Source of the DNA: Flavobacteriales bacterium
Lineage (GTDB): Bacteria > Bacteroidota > Bacteroidia > Flavobacteriales_F > PHOS-HE28
Direction of reading: 5' to 3'
Assembly: GCA_016715995.1 (NCBI GenBank)
Contig: JADJXF010000028.1
Location: 1-61,549 of the forward strand
Length of the DNA: 61,549 nucleotides
Part shown: piece after piece, positions 9,367-17,696 of the stretch
How the letters are laid out: each line of letters opens with the position of its first letter
Numbering within the stretch: the first letter of the stretch is position 1
Made by a program: the position numbers and the translations under genes
The notes under the pieces: model-generated
Database searches by the model: none
Told to the model about the DNA's origin: nothing
The model's input: the letters and a program-made list of their open reading frames with translations, nothing else

Positions 9367-10221
9367 ATGCGCGCCGCAATCCTCGCCACCATTTGCGCCG
9401 TCGCACTATTCGGTTGCGACTACGTGGATGACCCTGTGGCGCCATCCGGCGGCGGTGGCAACGGCGGTGGCGGAACGGTGAAACGGCGGGCCTTGCTGGA
9501 GGAGTTCACCGGGCACCGATGCAACACCTGCCCGGCCGCCCATGCGGTCGCCGCCAACCTGGCAACGGCCTTCGGCGATGACTTGATCGTGGTGGGCGTG
9601 CATGCCACGGATTTCTTCGCCGCGCCACTGAATCCACCCGCACCCAACGGGGCCTATGCCACCGACTTCCGCACACCGGCCGGTTCAGCCTATGCCACGG
9701 CATTCAGCATCAGCTTCCTGCCCACCGGACTGGTGAGCCGGAAGCCCTATAACAGCAGCATCACCATCTCCAGCGGTAATTGGAGCAGCGCGATCGCCGA
9801 TATCGTGGCGCAGGATGCTCTCTGTGACGTCTGGTTCAGCTCGTTGACCCATGATGCCGGAGCCAACACAGTGAGCGCGGAGGTGAAAGTGGCGGTCTTG
9901 GCACCAATCACAGATGACCACAACCTCACGGTGTACCTGACCGAGGACCATGTCATCGACTGGCAGCTCAACTCATTGGTCAGCCCGCCGGATGTAGAGG
10001 ACTACGACCATCGCCACGTGCTGCGGACGAACCTCAATGGCACCTGGGGCGAACTGGCGGTAGCTGGTTCAGCCCAAACGGGTGACACCTTGACATTCAG
10101 CTTCTCCGGGGTGGCCATGAACCCCTCTTGGAACGCTGCGAACTGCGCACTGGTGGCCTACCTGTACAGCATGGCCACGAACGAGGTTCTCCAGGCCGCG
10201 GAGCGCGAATTTGAACCCTGA
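9367..10221 (+). CDS. Omp28-related outer-membrane lipoprotein with CxxC motif
   Basis: The 284-residue protein begins with a lipoprotein signal (MRAAILATICAVALFGC, lipidated Cys17). A flexible Gly-rich stretch (GGGGNGGGG) follows. A thioredoxin-like domain then opens with ALLEEFTGHRCNTCPAAH (Cys52, Cys55), the hallmark of the Omp28 family first described from Porphyromonas. The C-terminal half, about residues 165-280, is beta-rich (VKVAVLAPITDDHNLTVYLT, EDYDHRHVLR). It starts 2 bp after the barrel gene, so translational coupling is likely. The paired cysteines suggest thiol-disulfide chemistry at the outer membrane, but no activity has been assigned to the family with certainty. Confidence 0.82.
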   Translation: MRAAILATICAVALFGCDYVDDPVAPSGGGGNGGGGTVKRRALLEEFTGHRCNTCPAAHAVAANLATAFGDDLIVVGVHATDFFAAPLNPPAPNGAYATDFRTPAGSAYATAFSISFLPTGLVSRKPYNSSITISSGNWSSAIADIVAQDALCDVWFSSLTHDAGANTVSAEVKVAVLAPITDDHNLTVYLTEDHVIDWQLNSLVSPPDVEDYDHRHVLRTNLNGTWGELAVAGSAQTGDTLTFSFSGVAMNPSWNAANCALVAYLYSMATNEVLQAAEREFEP

Positions 10222-10381
10222 CTAGACAGGGCCATACCATCCGCCCACGTGCCTCGTTAGTGTTTCCCGGAATCGGCTCGTGTGGAAAAAATCTGCCCCC
10301 CGGAAATTTCGCATCCTTTGGTCGGATGCATACTTTCAGCCTCGCTAAACCCGGATTGTGATGATGGAACAAGGAAGGAAG

Positions 10382-10576
10382 ATGATGGAGTTCAGCAAGC
10401 AAGTGCTCCACAAGGTCAGCTTCGACCCCCGGTTGTTCAAAAAGGAACTGATCAAGGCCCGCAAATGGGTTGGCCAAAGCGACCAGCTCGTCCTGAAGGC
10501 TTGGTGCTTGGCCACCTTCGGTCACGTCTACAAGGATGTGATCCTGGAGGTGTTCCAGAACACCATGCGGAGCTGA
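10382..10576 (+). CDS. Small conserved hypothetical protein (64 aa)
   Basis: This small soluble, basic protein starts MMEFSKQVLHKVSFDPRLF. It continues with alternating charged and hydrophobic helices (KKELIKARKWVG, LKAWCLATFGHVYKDV, ILEVFQNTMRS). I recall similar uncharacterised 60-75-residue proteins in Flavobacteriia but cannot assign a function. The ATG at 10382 is chosen because it begins the helical text and follows a purine-rich AAGGAAGGAAG; a start at 10358 is possible. There is no signal peptide or membrane segment. It stands alone between a lipoprotein gene and the convergent queG. A 6-bp hairpin lies 20 bp after the stop. Confidence 0.6.
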   Translation: MMEFSKQVLHKVSFDPRLFKKELIKARKWVGQSDQLVLKAWCLATFGHVYKDVILEVFQNTMRS

Positions 10577-10595
10577 TATTTCTGTGGTGAAGTCT

Positions 10596-10612
10596 GAGGA
10601 CCTCTAGTCCTC
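10596..10612. terminator. Short hairpin between convergent genes
   Basis: GAGGAC (10596-10601) and GTCCTC (10607-10612) form a perfect 6-bp stem with a 5-nt loop, between the small protein gene and queG. There is no T-run on either side, so termination is uncertain. Confidence 0.3.
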
Positions 10613-10636
10613 GGCTGGACAGTTGAAGTTCCAGGA

Positions 10637-11560
10637 CTAGGTCCGGAGGAAGCGGAGGTTCCGCGCCAATCCCTCGTACTTGGCGCGCTTCACGGCGCTT
10701 CCTTCGAAGAGTCGGTCGAAGAGCACTTCGGTCATGCCATGCCACTCATCGGCCGAAAGCCGCATGACCTCCGGCTTGGGCACGAACTCCGGTTCCTGGT
10801 GCGGCTGGCTGAAGCGATTCCAAGGGCAAACCTGCTGGCAGATGTCGCAGCCGAAGGTCCATCCTCCCATCTTCCCCGAGAACTCAGCCGGGATGTCCTC
10901 CTTCAGCTCGATGGTGAGGTGGCTGATGCATCGGCTTCCGTCCACGCCGTAGGGCGTGATCGCGTCGGTTGGGCAGGCATCGATGCATCGTCGGCAGGTG
11001 CCGCAGTGATCGGTAGCGGGCGGGTCCGGATCGAGTTCCAGGTCCGTGATGATCTCGCACAGGAAGAAGAAGGAACCTTCGCCCTTGCGGATCAAGTTGG
11101 TGTGCTTGCCCACCCAACCCAGCCCGGCGCGCTGCGCCCACGCTTTCTCCATTACGGGCGCGCTGTCCACAAAGGTCCGCAGGGCCACCTCGCCGAAGCG
11201 CTCAGCGATGAAGACCACCAGCGGCCGGAGCCTCTTCTTCACCACTTTGTGATAATCGCGGCCATACGCATAGGTGCTCAGCTTCGGTGCATCGGGGTCA
11301 ATCTGCTGGGGCGGCGTGAAGTAGTTGTAGGCCAGGCTGATCACGCTCCTGGCGCCAGGCACCAGCTTGCGCGGATCGAGCCGCATGTCGAAGTGATTGG
11401 CCATGTAGGCCATGCTGCCGTGCTTTCCCTCCCGCAGCCATTGCTCCAATCGCGGGGCCTCATCCGCGAGGAACCCCGCCCGCGCGATTCCGCATGCGAG
11501 GAAACCAAGGCGCGTCGCCTCCGCCTTGATAAGGTCCGCCGCCTCGCGCACCGACTGCAT
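10637..11560 (-). CDS. queG: Epoxyqueuosine reductase QueG
   Basis: QueG is a cobalamin- and 4Fe-4S-dependent enzyme that reduces epoxyqueuosine to queuosine in tRNA, the last step of Q biosynthesis. The roughly 307-residue protein has the conserved catalytic-domain text VISLAYNYF, YAYGRDYHKV and FVDSAPVMEKAWAQRAGLGW. Two ferredoxin-like clusters follow: CGTCRRCIDACPTDAI, and a second comprising the Cys of GSRCISH with FGCDICQQVCPWN. The ATG at 11560 (MQSVREAADLIKAEA) matches the usual N-terminus; a GTG at 11581 overlapping the ruvB stop would add seven residues. It follows ruvB directly. A queuosine-precursor transporter homologue (YhhQ) is encoded at 35332-36117. Confidence 0.95.
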   Translation of the reverse strand: MQSVREAADLIKAEATRLGFLACGIARAGFLADEAPRLEQWLREGKHGSMAYMANHFDMRLDPRKLVPGARSVISLAYNYFTPPQQIDPDAPKLSTYAYGRDYHKVVKKRLRPLVVFIAERFGEVALRTFVDSAPVMEKAWAQRAGLGWVGKHTNLIRKGEGSFFFLCEIITDLELDPDPPATDHCGTCRRCIDACPTDAITPYGVDGSRCISHLTIELKEDIPAEFSGKMGGWTFGCDICQQVCPWNRFSQPHQEPEFVPKPEVMRLSADEWHGMTEVLFDRLFEGSAVKRAKYEGLARNLRFLRT

Positions 11561-11580
11561 GGCCGGAAGGTAGCCCGGCA

Positions 11581-12606
11581 CTATTCGAACAGGCTCCCCG
11601 GCTTCACGCTGGGCACGCGGCCAAGGTGCTTGTAGGCCCTTTCCGTGGCCTGCCGGCCGCGCGGTGTCCGCTGCAGGTAGCCCTCCATGATGAGGAAGGG
11701 CTCATACACCTCCTCGATGGTGCCTGCTTCCTCGCCCACGGCCGTGGCGATGGTGTTCAGACCCACGGGACCTCCGCTGAACTTATCGATGATTGCTCCA
11801 AGGATGCGATTGTCCATCTCATCGAGGCCATGCGCATCAACGTTGAGGGCCTTCAGCGCGTGCTGGGCAATGGGCAGCTCGATGGTGCCATCGCTCTGGA
11901 TCTGCGCGAAATCACGAACACGTCGCAGCAACGCGTTCGCGATTCGCGGAGTACCCCGGCTGCGGCGCGCGATCTCATCAGCGGCACCATCGATGACGGG
12001 CACGTTCAACAATCCCGCGCTTCGCTGGATGATCCCCTTGAGCGTGGCAGCGTCGTAGTAATCGAGGCGGCTGTTGATCCCGAATCGGGCGCGCAAAGGG
12101 GCGGTGAGCAGCCCGCTGCGCGTGGTGGCACCCACCAGCGTGAATGGGTTCAGGGCTATCTGGACCGTTCGCGCATTCGGGCCTGAATCGATCACCAGGT
12201 CGATGCGGTAGTCCTCCATCGCGCTATAGAGGTACTCCTCAATCACGGGGGTCAGACGATGGATCTCATCGATGAAGAGCACATCGTGCGGCTCAAGATT
12301 CGTCAATAGACCGGCCAGGTCAGCTGGCTTATCGAGCACGGGCCCACTGGTGATCCGGATGCCGACGCCCATTTCCTGCGCGATGATGTTGGCCAGCGTG
12401 GTCTTGCCCAGCCCTGGAGGCCCATGGAGCAGCACGTGGTCCAAGGCCTCGGCGCGCTGCTTCGCGGCTTGCACGAAGACCTTCAGGTTATCCGTAACCG
12501 CCTTCTGCCCTGCGAACTCCCCGAATCGCCTGGGGCGCAGCACCTGGTCCATCTCCTTGTCGGAGGCGGAGCGCTGCTCGTTGCGTACGTCGAAGGCCTC
12601 GGCCAT
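11581..12606 (-). CDS. ruvB: Holliday junction ATP-dependent DNA helicase RuvB
   Basis: RuvB is the hexameric AAA+ motor that drives branch migration with RuvA. The 341-residue protein has Walker A (HGPPGLGKTTLA), Walker B (DVLFIDEIHRL), the sensor I region (LVGATTRSGLL), the sensor II arginine finger region (RRSRGTPRIANALLRRVRDF) and the winged-helix C-terminus (GGPVGLNTIATAVGEE, EPFLIMEGYLQRTPRGR). The start MAEAFDVRNEQ at 12606 is typical; an in-frame ATG lies three codons upstream. The gene begins 24 bp after the barrel gene and runs into queG, so a three-gene transcript is likely. ruvA is about 8 kb away, in the sprA operon. Confidence 0.97.
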   Translation of the reverse strand: MAEAFDVRNEQRSASDKEMDQVLRPRRFGEFAGQKAVTDNLKVFVQAAKQRAEALDHVLLHGPPGLGKTTLANIIAQEMGVGIRITSGPVLDKPADLAGLLTNLEPHDVLFIDEIHRLTPVIEEYLYSAMEDYRIDLVIDSGPNARTVQIALNPFTLVGATTRSGLLTAPLRARFGINSRLDYYDAATLKGIIQRSAGLLNVPVIDGAADEIARRSRGTPRIANALLRRVRDFAQIQSDGTIELPIAQHALKALNVDAHGLDEMDNRILGAIIDKFSGGPVGLNTIATAVGEEAGTIEEVYEPFLIMEGYLQRTPRGRQATERAYKHLGRVPSVKPGSLFE

Positions 12607-12630
12607 GATGCGCACGAAGGTAACGGCGGC

Positions 12631-13257
12631 TCAATCCTTGGTGGCTGCGGCATCGCGCCAGATATCCCCGAAGAAGATGCGCAAGCCGAGGATGTAGATC
12701 GGCGCCGTGAGCCGCTCGCCGAGGTCCTCACGCGTGTACAGGACAAGGCGGTAGCCCCAACCTGCGCCGATGCCCGCGTACCGCATGAAGCGGTACTGCA
12801 CCGTCATCGCCGGCTCATACAGCAGGATGCCAGAACGGCGCCAAGTCCTGCGCTGCCCTTCTTCGTCGCGATACACCACTGAGCCCGCTCCGATGCCGAG
12901 CTGAACGGGGATTCGCACCTCCCATGGGCCTCGCTGGTAGAAGGCATAGTCAACGTAGGGCGTCACGTAGCCCAAGTTCAATCGTCCGTCACGTGCCCCG
13001 CCATCCACGTTGATCCGCTGCTCCACGGGCGTGAGCAGGAAGCTGTACCCGAAGCCGTATTGGAAGCGGCGGGCATGCTCCAGGCCGACCTTGGCACCGA
13101 TGAACCGGACGTTGCTGTTACTGATGAAGGACCCCCGCATGTCAAGCCGTGCGATAAGGCGGGGCGGTTCTTCGAGGAACAGACCGATGCTGTCGAACAA
13201 TTGCGCGGGGGCCTGCGATGCACAAGCGAGCAACACGAGAATCAAGAAGGAACGCAT
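12631..13257 (-). CDS. Predicted outer-membrane beta-barrel protein, function unknown
   Basis: The 208-residue product has a signal peptide (MRSFLILVLLACASQAPAQ) followed by alternating strands such as HARRFQYGFGYSFLL, GRLNLGYVTPYVDYAFYQ and WEVRIPVQLGIGAGSV. It ends with a short polar tail, so the last strand is probably IYILGLRIFFGDIW. This suggests a small, perhaps 8-stranded, outer-membrane barrel. I recognise no specific family. It lies between the terminator of the respiratory operon and ruvB, 24 bp upstream of the latter on the same strand. No promoter match was found in the short upstream region. Confidence 0.65.
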   Translation of the reverse strand: MRSFLILVLLACASQAPAQLFDSIGLFLEEPPRLIARLDMRGSFISNSNVRFIGAKVGLEHARRFQYGFGYSFLLTPVEQRINVDGGARDGRLNLGYVTPYVDYAFYQRGPWEVRIPVQLGIGAGSVVYRDEEGQRRTWRRSGILLYEPAMTVQYRFMRYAGIGAGWGYRLVLYTREDLGERLTAPIYILGLRIFFGDIWRDAAATKD

Positions 13258-13269
13258 AACCCGTAAAAT

Positions 13270-13301
13270 GGAATGTCCGCCTCCAAAGGTGCGGACATTC
13301 C
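13270..13301 (-). terminator. Rho-independent terminator of the act-cta respiratory operon
   Basis: A perfect 11-bp inverted repeat (GGAATGTCCGC / GCGGACATTCC, 10-nt loop) is followed on the minus strand by ATTTTA. It lies 22 bp after the ctaD stop and before the next gene, marking the 3' end of the eight-gene respiratory transcript. Confidence 0.75.
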
Positions 13302-13322
13302 CAAGCGTAACCGCTAGTGGGC

Positions 13323-15125
13323 CTAGTGCTCCTCCTCGTCCGGATCGAGCGGTGTGATCTGGCTCACCCAATCCTCGGGCTTGCCCGGCTTGCTGTAATC
13401 GTATGGCCAGCGATGCACCACCGGAATCGGGCCAGGCCAGTTGCCGTGGATGTGCTCCACGGGCGTGGTCCATTCCAAGGTGTTGCTCTTCCAAGGGTTC
13501 TGAACGGCCTTGGGACCGCGGTAAACGCTGTAGAAGAAATTGTAGGTGAAGATCACCTGCGCCAGCGCACCCACGATGGCGAAGATGGTCACGACGATGT
13601 TCAGGTCTACCACGCCATCGAACATAGGGAACTCCGTGTAGTTGTAGTAACGTCGCGGAGCACCGGCCAGTCCGATGAAGTGCATCGGGAAGAACACGCC
13701 GAAGGAGCAGATGAAGGTGATCCAGAAGTGGGCATACCCCAGCTTGGTGTTCATCATCCTCCCGTACATCTTCGGGAACCAGTGGTAGATGCCGGCGAAC
13801 ATCCCGAAGATGGCGCTCATGCCCATCACGATGTGGAAGTGCGCCACCACGAAGTAGGTATCGTGGATGGCGATGTCCAGCGCGCTGTCGGCGAGGATGA
13901 TGCCCGTGAGTCCGCCCGCGATGAATGTGGCCACCAAGCCGATGCTGAAGAGCATGCCCGGGGTGAAGATGATGTTGCCGCGCCAGAGCGTGGTGATGTA
14001 ATTGAACACCTTCACCGCGCTGGGGATGGCGATGAGCAGGGTCGTGGCGACGAATACGCTGCCGAGGAATGGATTCATGCCCGTGATGAACATGTGGTGC
14101 CCCCACACGATGAAGCTCAGGAAGGCGATCGCGAGGATGGAGCCGATCATCGCCCGGTAACCGAAGATGGGCTTGCGGGCATTGGTGGCGATGATCTCCG
14201 ACGTAATGCCTAGCGCGGGCAGCAGCACGATGTACACCTCCGGGTGGCCAAGGAACCAGAACAAATGCTGGAAGAGGATGGGGCTTCCGCCGGTGTTCTC
14301 CAACGCCTCACCGGCCAAGTGGATGTCGCTGAGATAGAAGCTGGTACCCATGGTCCGGTCCAACAGCAGCAGAAGCGCGGCGCTGAGTAGGACGGGGAAG
14401 CTCAGAACGCCCAGCACGGCCGTGAGGAAAATGGCCCAGATGGTCAGCGGCAGGCGGGTCATCTTCATGCCCTTGGTCCGCAGGTTCAGGATGGTGACCA
14501 CGTAATTGAGGCCGCCCATCAACGAACTGGCGATGAAGAGGGTCATGCTCACCAACCAAAGCGTCATGCCGGCGCCTGAGCCTGGAATGGCCTTGGGTAA
14601 AGCGCTTAGCGGAGGATACACCGTCCAGCCAGCGCTCGCAGGGCCGCCCTCCACGAACAGCGATGCGAGCATCACCACGCTGCTCAGGAAGAAGAACCAG
14701 TAGCTGAGCATGTTGATGAAACCGCTGGCCATGTCGCGCGCGCCCACCTGCAAGGGGATGAGCAGGTTGGCGAACGTGCCGCTCAACCCGCCAGTGAGCA
14801 CGAAGAACACCATGATGGTACCGTGTATGGTGACCAGCGCTAGGTACATGTTCGAATCGAGCACGCCGCCCGGTGCCCATTTGTCGCCCAGGAAGAAGTT
14901 CGTGAAGGCGAAGCCCTCGCCTGGCCAAGCCAACTGCAAGCGGAAGATCAAGCTCATGATCACGGCCACCCAAGCCATGAATATGGCCGTGACCAGGAAC
15001 TGCTTCCCAATCATCTTGTGGTCCTGCGAGAAGACCCACTTCGAGATGAAGCTCTCCTCGTGATGGTGGTGCTCGTGGTGCCCGGCTGCGTGCCCGGCGT
15101 GTGCGGTGTGCGCGTGTGCACCCAT
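13323..15125 (-). CDS. ctaD: Cytochrome c oxidase subunit I (A1-type haem-copper oxidase)
   Basis: CtaD carries the low-spin haem and the haem-CuB site that reduces O2 to water and pumps protons. The 600-residue protein has about twelve membrane segments. It has the haem ligand region TIHGTIMVFF, the CuB/cross-link motif GHPEVYIVLLP (His-Tyr link; Glu of the D-channel end), IVWGHHMF with two CuB histidines, and ALDIAIHDTYFVVAHFH with the remaining haem ligands. The HPEVY glutamate places it in the A1 class. An unusual His-rich N-terminus has ten histidines within residues 4-22. It follows ctaC by 20 bp and is the last gene before the operon terminator. No subunit III gene is seen in the window. 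Confidence 0.97.
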   Translation of the reverse strand: MGAHAHTAHAGHAAGHHEHHHHEESFISKWVFSQDHKMIGKQFLVTAIFMAWVAVIMSLIFRLQLAWPGEGFAFTNFFLGDKWAPGGVLDSNMYLALVTIHGTIMVFFVLTGGLSGTFANLLIPLQVGARDMASGFINMLSYWFFFLSSVVMLASLFVEGGPASAGWTVYPPLSALPKAIPGSGAGMTLWLVSMTLFIASSLMGGLNYVVTILNLRTKGMKMTRLPLTIWAIFLTAVLGVLSFPVLLSAALLLLLDRTMGTSFYLSDIHLAGEALENTGGSPILFQHLFWFLGHPEVYIVLLPALGITSEIIATNARKPIFGYRAMIGSILAIAFLSFIVWGHHMFITGMNPFLGSVFVATTLLIAIPSAVKVFNYITTLWRGNIIFTPGMLFSIGLVATFIAGGLTGIILADSALDIAIHDTYFVVAHFHIVMGMSAIFGMFAGIYHWFPKMYGRMMNTKLGYAHFWITFICSFGVFFPMHFIGLAGAPRRYYNYTEFPMFDGVVDLNIVVTIFAIVGALAQVIFTYNFFYSVYRGPKAVQNPWKSNTLEWTTPVEHIHGNWPGPIPVVHRWPYDYSKPGKPEDWVSQITPLDPDEEEH

Positions 15126-15145
15126 GGTCTTCTTTGCTTTTCAGT

Positions 15146-16417
15146 TCATTGACCGGCGGAAGGCAACGATGCCACGGGCTGGCTGCCCGCTCCGGAGTTC
15201 ATGCTCGAATCAGTGGCGGCGGGAGCGGCGGGCTCAACAGGGACCTCAGGCGCCTCGAAGGGCTTCTTGTTCGCCTCGGCGATCCAGGCATCATACTCCA
15301 GCGCGGTGGTCACAATCAGCGGCATCTGCATGTTGTAGTGGCTGGCGCCGCAAATCTTGTTGCACAGCAGGATGAAGTCGAACTTCTCGTCATTCATCAC
15401 ATGCGTGCGCATGCTGTCGGTCGTGATGGTGGGGGTCACCTTCATGCTGGTCGTCATGCCCGGCACGGCATTCATCTGAACGCGCAGGTGCGGGATGTAG
15501 GCGCTGTGTATGATGTCACGTGAACGGATGAGGATGTTGGCCTCCTTGCGCAATGGCAGCATGAAATCCTTGGTCACTACATCGTCCGCGCCATGGAGAT
15601 AGGTGCTGGCCTGTCCATTCACACGGATGTCCTCCTCCATCACCATCCGGAGGTTCACGATGCGTGCGGCGATCCGGCCCAGGTAATCCATGTGGTGCTC
15701 AAGATCGGCGCGCTTCGCATCCGGCAGGACGCCCGACAGCTGCATCCGTGCCTCGGCCTGCTCCTGCTCAATCTCAGCTAAGCGCTTGGTGATTGCGTTC
15801 GCCGTGACGATGCCTAGCGGATTCTCGCCGTTGATCAATCGGTAATCCGTGGCGCCCAGCATGCCGTCCGTGCCGGGATACCGGGCGGTCCAATCGAACT
15901 GCTTGGCGTAGAGCTCCATCTGGAGCGCGTCGGGACTGGCCGGAGAGGTGATGTTCTGCCAAGTGTTGAGCCCGTAAATGATGATCACGGCGAGCACCGC
16001 TGCTGGCGCGATCGTCCAGGCGAGCTCCCACTTGTTGTTGTGCGGATACCAATGCGCGCGGCGGTCCCGACTGTAGACATACCTCCCTGCGAAGAAGAAC
16101 AGCAGCGCATTGGTGATGATGAAGGTGATGATCAGGATCCACCAGTTGAAGTCGAGAAGCGCATCGGTCTCCACCCCTTGCGTGCTAGCGGCCAATGGGA
16201 GCATCTTGTCCTTGTAGGCGATCACCAGCCATAGGAAGAAACCGAAATAGGCCACCGGGAAGAGCCACATGAGCATGGCGTTCATCCGGTTGTCGGCGTC
16301 GGAGATGTCCTCCTCACGCTTGCCGCGCAGCTTCGAGGTGAGCTCATAGACGCGGGCCAGTTGGGCCACCGCCAGGATGCCCAGGACCACGACGATCAGA
16401 ATCAACAGCTTGGTCAT
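15146..16417 (-). CDS. ctaC: Cytochrome c oxidase subunit II (CuA subunit)
   Basis: CtaC accepts electrons from cytochrome c at the binuclear CuA centre. The 423-residue protein has an extra N-terminal helix (LLILIVVVLGILAVAQ), two canonical helices (LMWLFPVAYFGFFLWLVIAY and IITFIITNALLFFFAG), then the cupredoxin domain. CuA ligands are the His in HSAYIPHLRVQMNAVPGM and the cluster CNKICGASHYNM near residue 352. A long charged insertion (about residues 200-270, with KRLAEIEQEQAEARMQL) interrupts the usual spacing between the first cupredoxin strands and the CuA loop. The C-terminal tail is Ala/Pro-rich and holds no CxxCH, so this is aa3-type rather than caa3. The gap to actF is 49 bp. Confidence 0.95.
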   Translation of the reverse strand: MTKLLILIVVVLGILAVAQLARVYELTSKLRGKREEDISDADNRMNAMLMWLFPVAYFGFFLWLVIAYKDKMLPLAASTQGVETDALLDFNWWILIITFIITNALLFFFAGRYVYSRDRRAHWYPHNNKWELAWTIAPAAVLAVIIIYGLNTWQNITSPASPDALQMELYAKQFDWTARYPGTDGMLGATDYRLINGENPLGIVTANAITKRLAEIEQEQAEARMQLSGVLPDAKRADLEHHMDYLGRIAARIVNLRMVMEEDIRVNGQASTYLHGADDVVTKDFMLPLRKEANILIRSRDIIHSAYIPHLRVQMNAVPGMTTSMKVTPTITTDSMRTHVMNDEKFDFILLCNKICGASHYNMQMPLIVTTALEYDAWIAEANKKPFEAPEVPVEPAAPAATDSSMNSGAGSQPVASLPSAGQ

Positions 16418-16466
16418 TGTCCGCTCAGTTCTTCAACCCCATCGGGTTCTGTGTTCGTGGGTCCGT

Positions 16467-17675
16467 TCAAATCTGGTGGTGCACGCTCTCCTCCAGGAAG
16501 GGGTGGTTCACCGGGGTGAGCGGCGCCTTGGCAAGCGCGTTGAACACCACGGTGATGAATAGGCCGAGGAAGAGCGTGAACATGCCCGCATCGAGCAGCC
16601 CGATGCCATGATGGAAGTCATGACCGGCGGCGCCCGGCATCACCATCATGTTCACATCGAGCCAGTGGCCGATGAAGATCGCCGCGCCAACGCCGATGAG
16701 GAAGCGCGGATTGCGCTTAGCATCACGGCTCATCAGCAGCACCATGGGCAGCGCGAAGTTGATGGCGAAGGTGGTCCACGTGAGCCACGGATGGTCGTTG
16801 ATCCGCTGCTGGAAGTAGGTAACCTCCTCCGGGATGTTGCTGTACCAGATCAGCATGAACTGGCTGAAGTAGAGATAGGTCCAGAGGAAACTGATGGCGA
16901 ACACCCACTTGCCCATGTCGTGGATGTGGCTGTTGCTCACCTGCGGCAGGTAGCCTTTGCGCTTCAGGTAGAGCACCATCACCACGCCGGTGACCATCGC
17001 GCTCACCCACATGCCGCTGAACACGTACCAGCCGTACAGGGTGCTGAACCAGTGCGCATCGATGCTCATGAGCCAGTCCCAGGCAAGGGTGCTGCTGAAC
17101 ACAGCGAAGAACACCAGGAAGAGGGCGCCCCGGCGATAGGTGAGCAGGTGCGTGCGCACGAGGCTCTCGCCGGTAAGGCCGTCCATCTCGAGGCTCTTCT
17201 TCCGGAACCAGCGCGCGAAGAGCACGAAGGTGCCCAAGTAGACGAGCGAACGGATCCAGAAGAAGGGTTGGTTGAGGAAGGCCTTCTTGCCCGCCATGAT
17301 CTCATCGTAGTTAGGGCTTGCCTTGTCGTAAAGGCTCGCATCCATCCAGTGGTAGATATGGTGCAGGTGCAGCGATCCGGCGGCGAGCACCACGATCATC
17401 ACGATTGCTCCCACGGGGATCCAGGCCATGATGCCCTCGTACACGCGCTTCACCAGCACGCTCCATGCGGTCTCGGTGGCGTTCTGCAGCGCGTAGAAGA
17501 ACAAGGCCCCAAGGCCGATACCAAGGAAGAAGAAACCGTTCACGAGCAGGGCCGACCAGGTGCGCTGATGATGATCGCTGTGGTCGCCGATCACGCCGGC
17601 CACGGTGGCCAAGGCGCCCAGCACGACCAGCGCCATGCTCAGCGTGCGTGCCCGTTTGCTGATGGTGAAGTTCAT
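16467..17675 (-). CDS. actF: Alternative complex III subunit ActF (quinol:cytochrome c oxidoreductase, membrane subunit)
   Basis: ActF is one of the two large NrfD-like membrane subunits of alternative complex III. The 402-residue protein has about ten hydrophobic segments, including ALLVNGFFFLGIGLGALFFY, IPVGAIVMIVVLAAGSL and MFTLFLGLFITVVFNALA. Characteristic sequence includes HLHHIYHWMD, TLAWDWLMSIDAHWFSTLYG and YFSQFMLIWYSNIPEE. It is shorter and more divergent than ActC, as usual. It sits 21 bp after actE and before ctaC in the ActABCDEF-CtaCD order known from Bacteroidota. Confidence 0.93.
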   Translation of the reverse strand: MNFTISKRARTLSMALVVLGALATVAGVIGDHSDHHQRTWSALLVNGFFFLGIGLGALFFYALQNATETAWSVLVKRVYEGIMAWIPVGAIVMIVVLAAGSLHLHHIYHWMDASLYDKASPNYDEIMAGKKAFLNQPFFWIRSLVYLGTFVLFARWFRKKSLEMDGLTGESLVRTHLLTYRRGALFLVFFAVFSSTLAWDWLMSIDAHWFSTLYGWYVFSGMWVSAMVTGVVMVLYLKRKGYLPQVSNSHIHDMGKWVFAISFLWTYLYFSQFMLIWYSNIPEEVTYFQQRINDHPWLTWTTFAINFALPMVLLMSRDAKRNPRFLIGVGAAIFIGHWLDVNMMVMPGAAGHDFHHGIGLLDAGMFTLFLGLFITVVFNALAKAPLTPVNHPFLEESVHHQI

Positions 17676-17696
17676 CGGTGTTCCGTTGTCGTGCGT

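Noticed and set aside
9445..9480. GGCGGTGG repeats in the Omp28-like gene
   Set aside because: They simply encode the Gly-rich linker after the lipidated cysteine.
12631..14106. Extension of the small barrel gene into a 491-codon frame
   Set aside because: The upstream part runs antiparallel in frame to nothing recognisable and overlaps ctaD in another frame; a signal peptide starts at 13257.
15146..16417. caa3-type oxidase with haem on CtaC
   Set aside because: No CxxCH occurs anywhere in the CtaC product, including its C-terminal tail.
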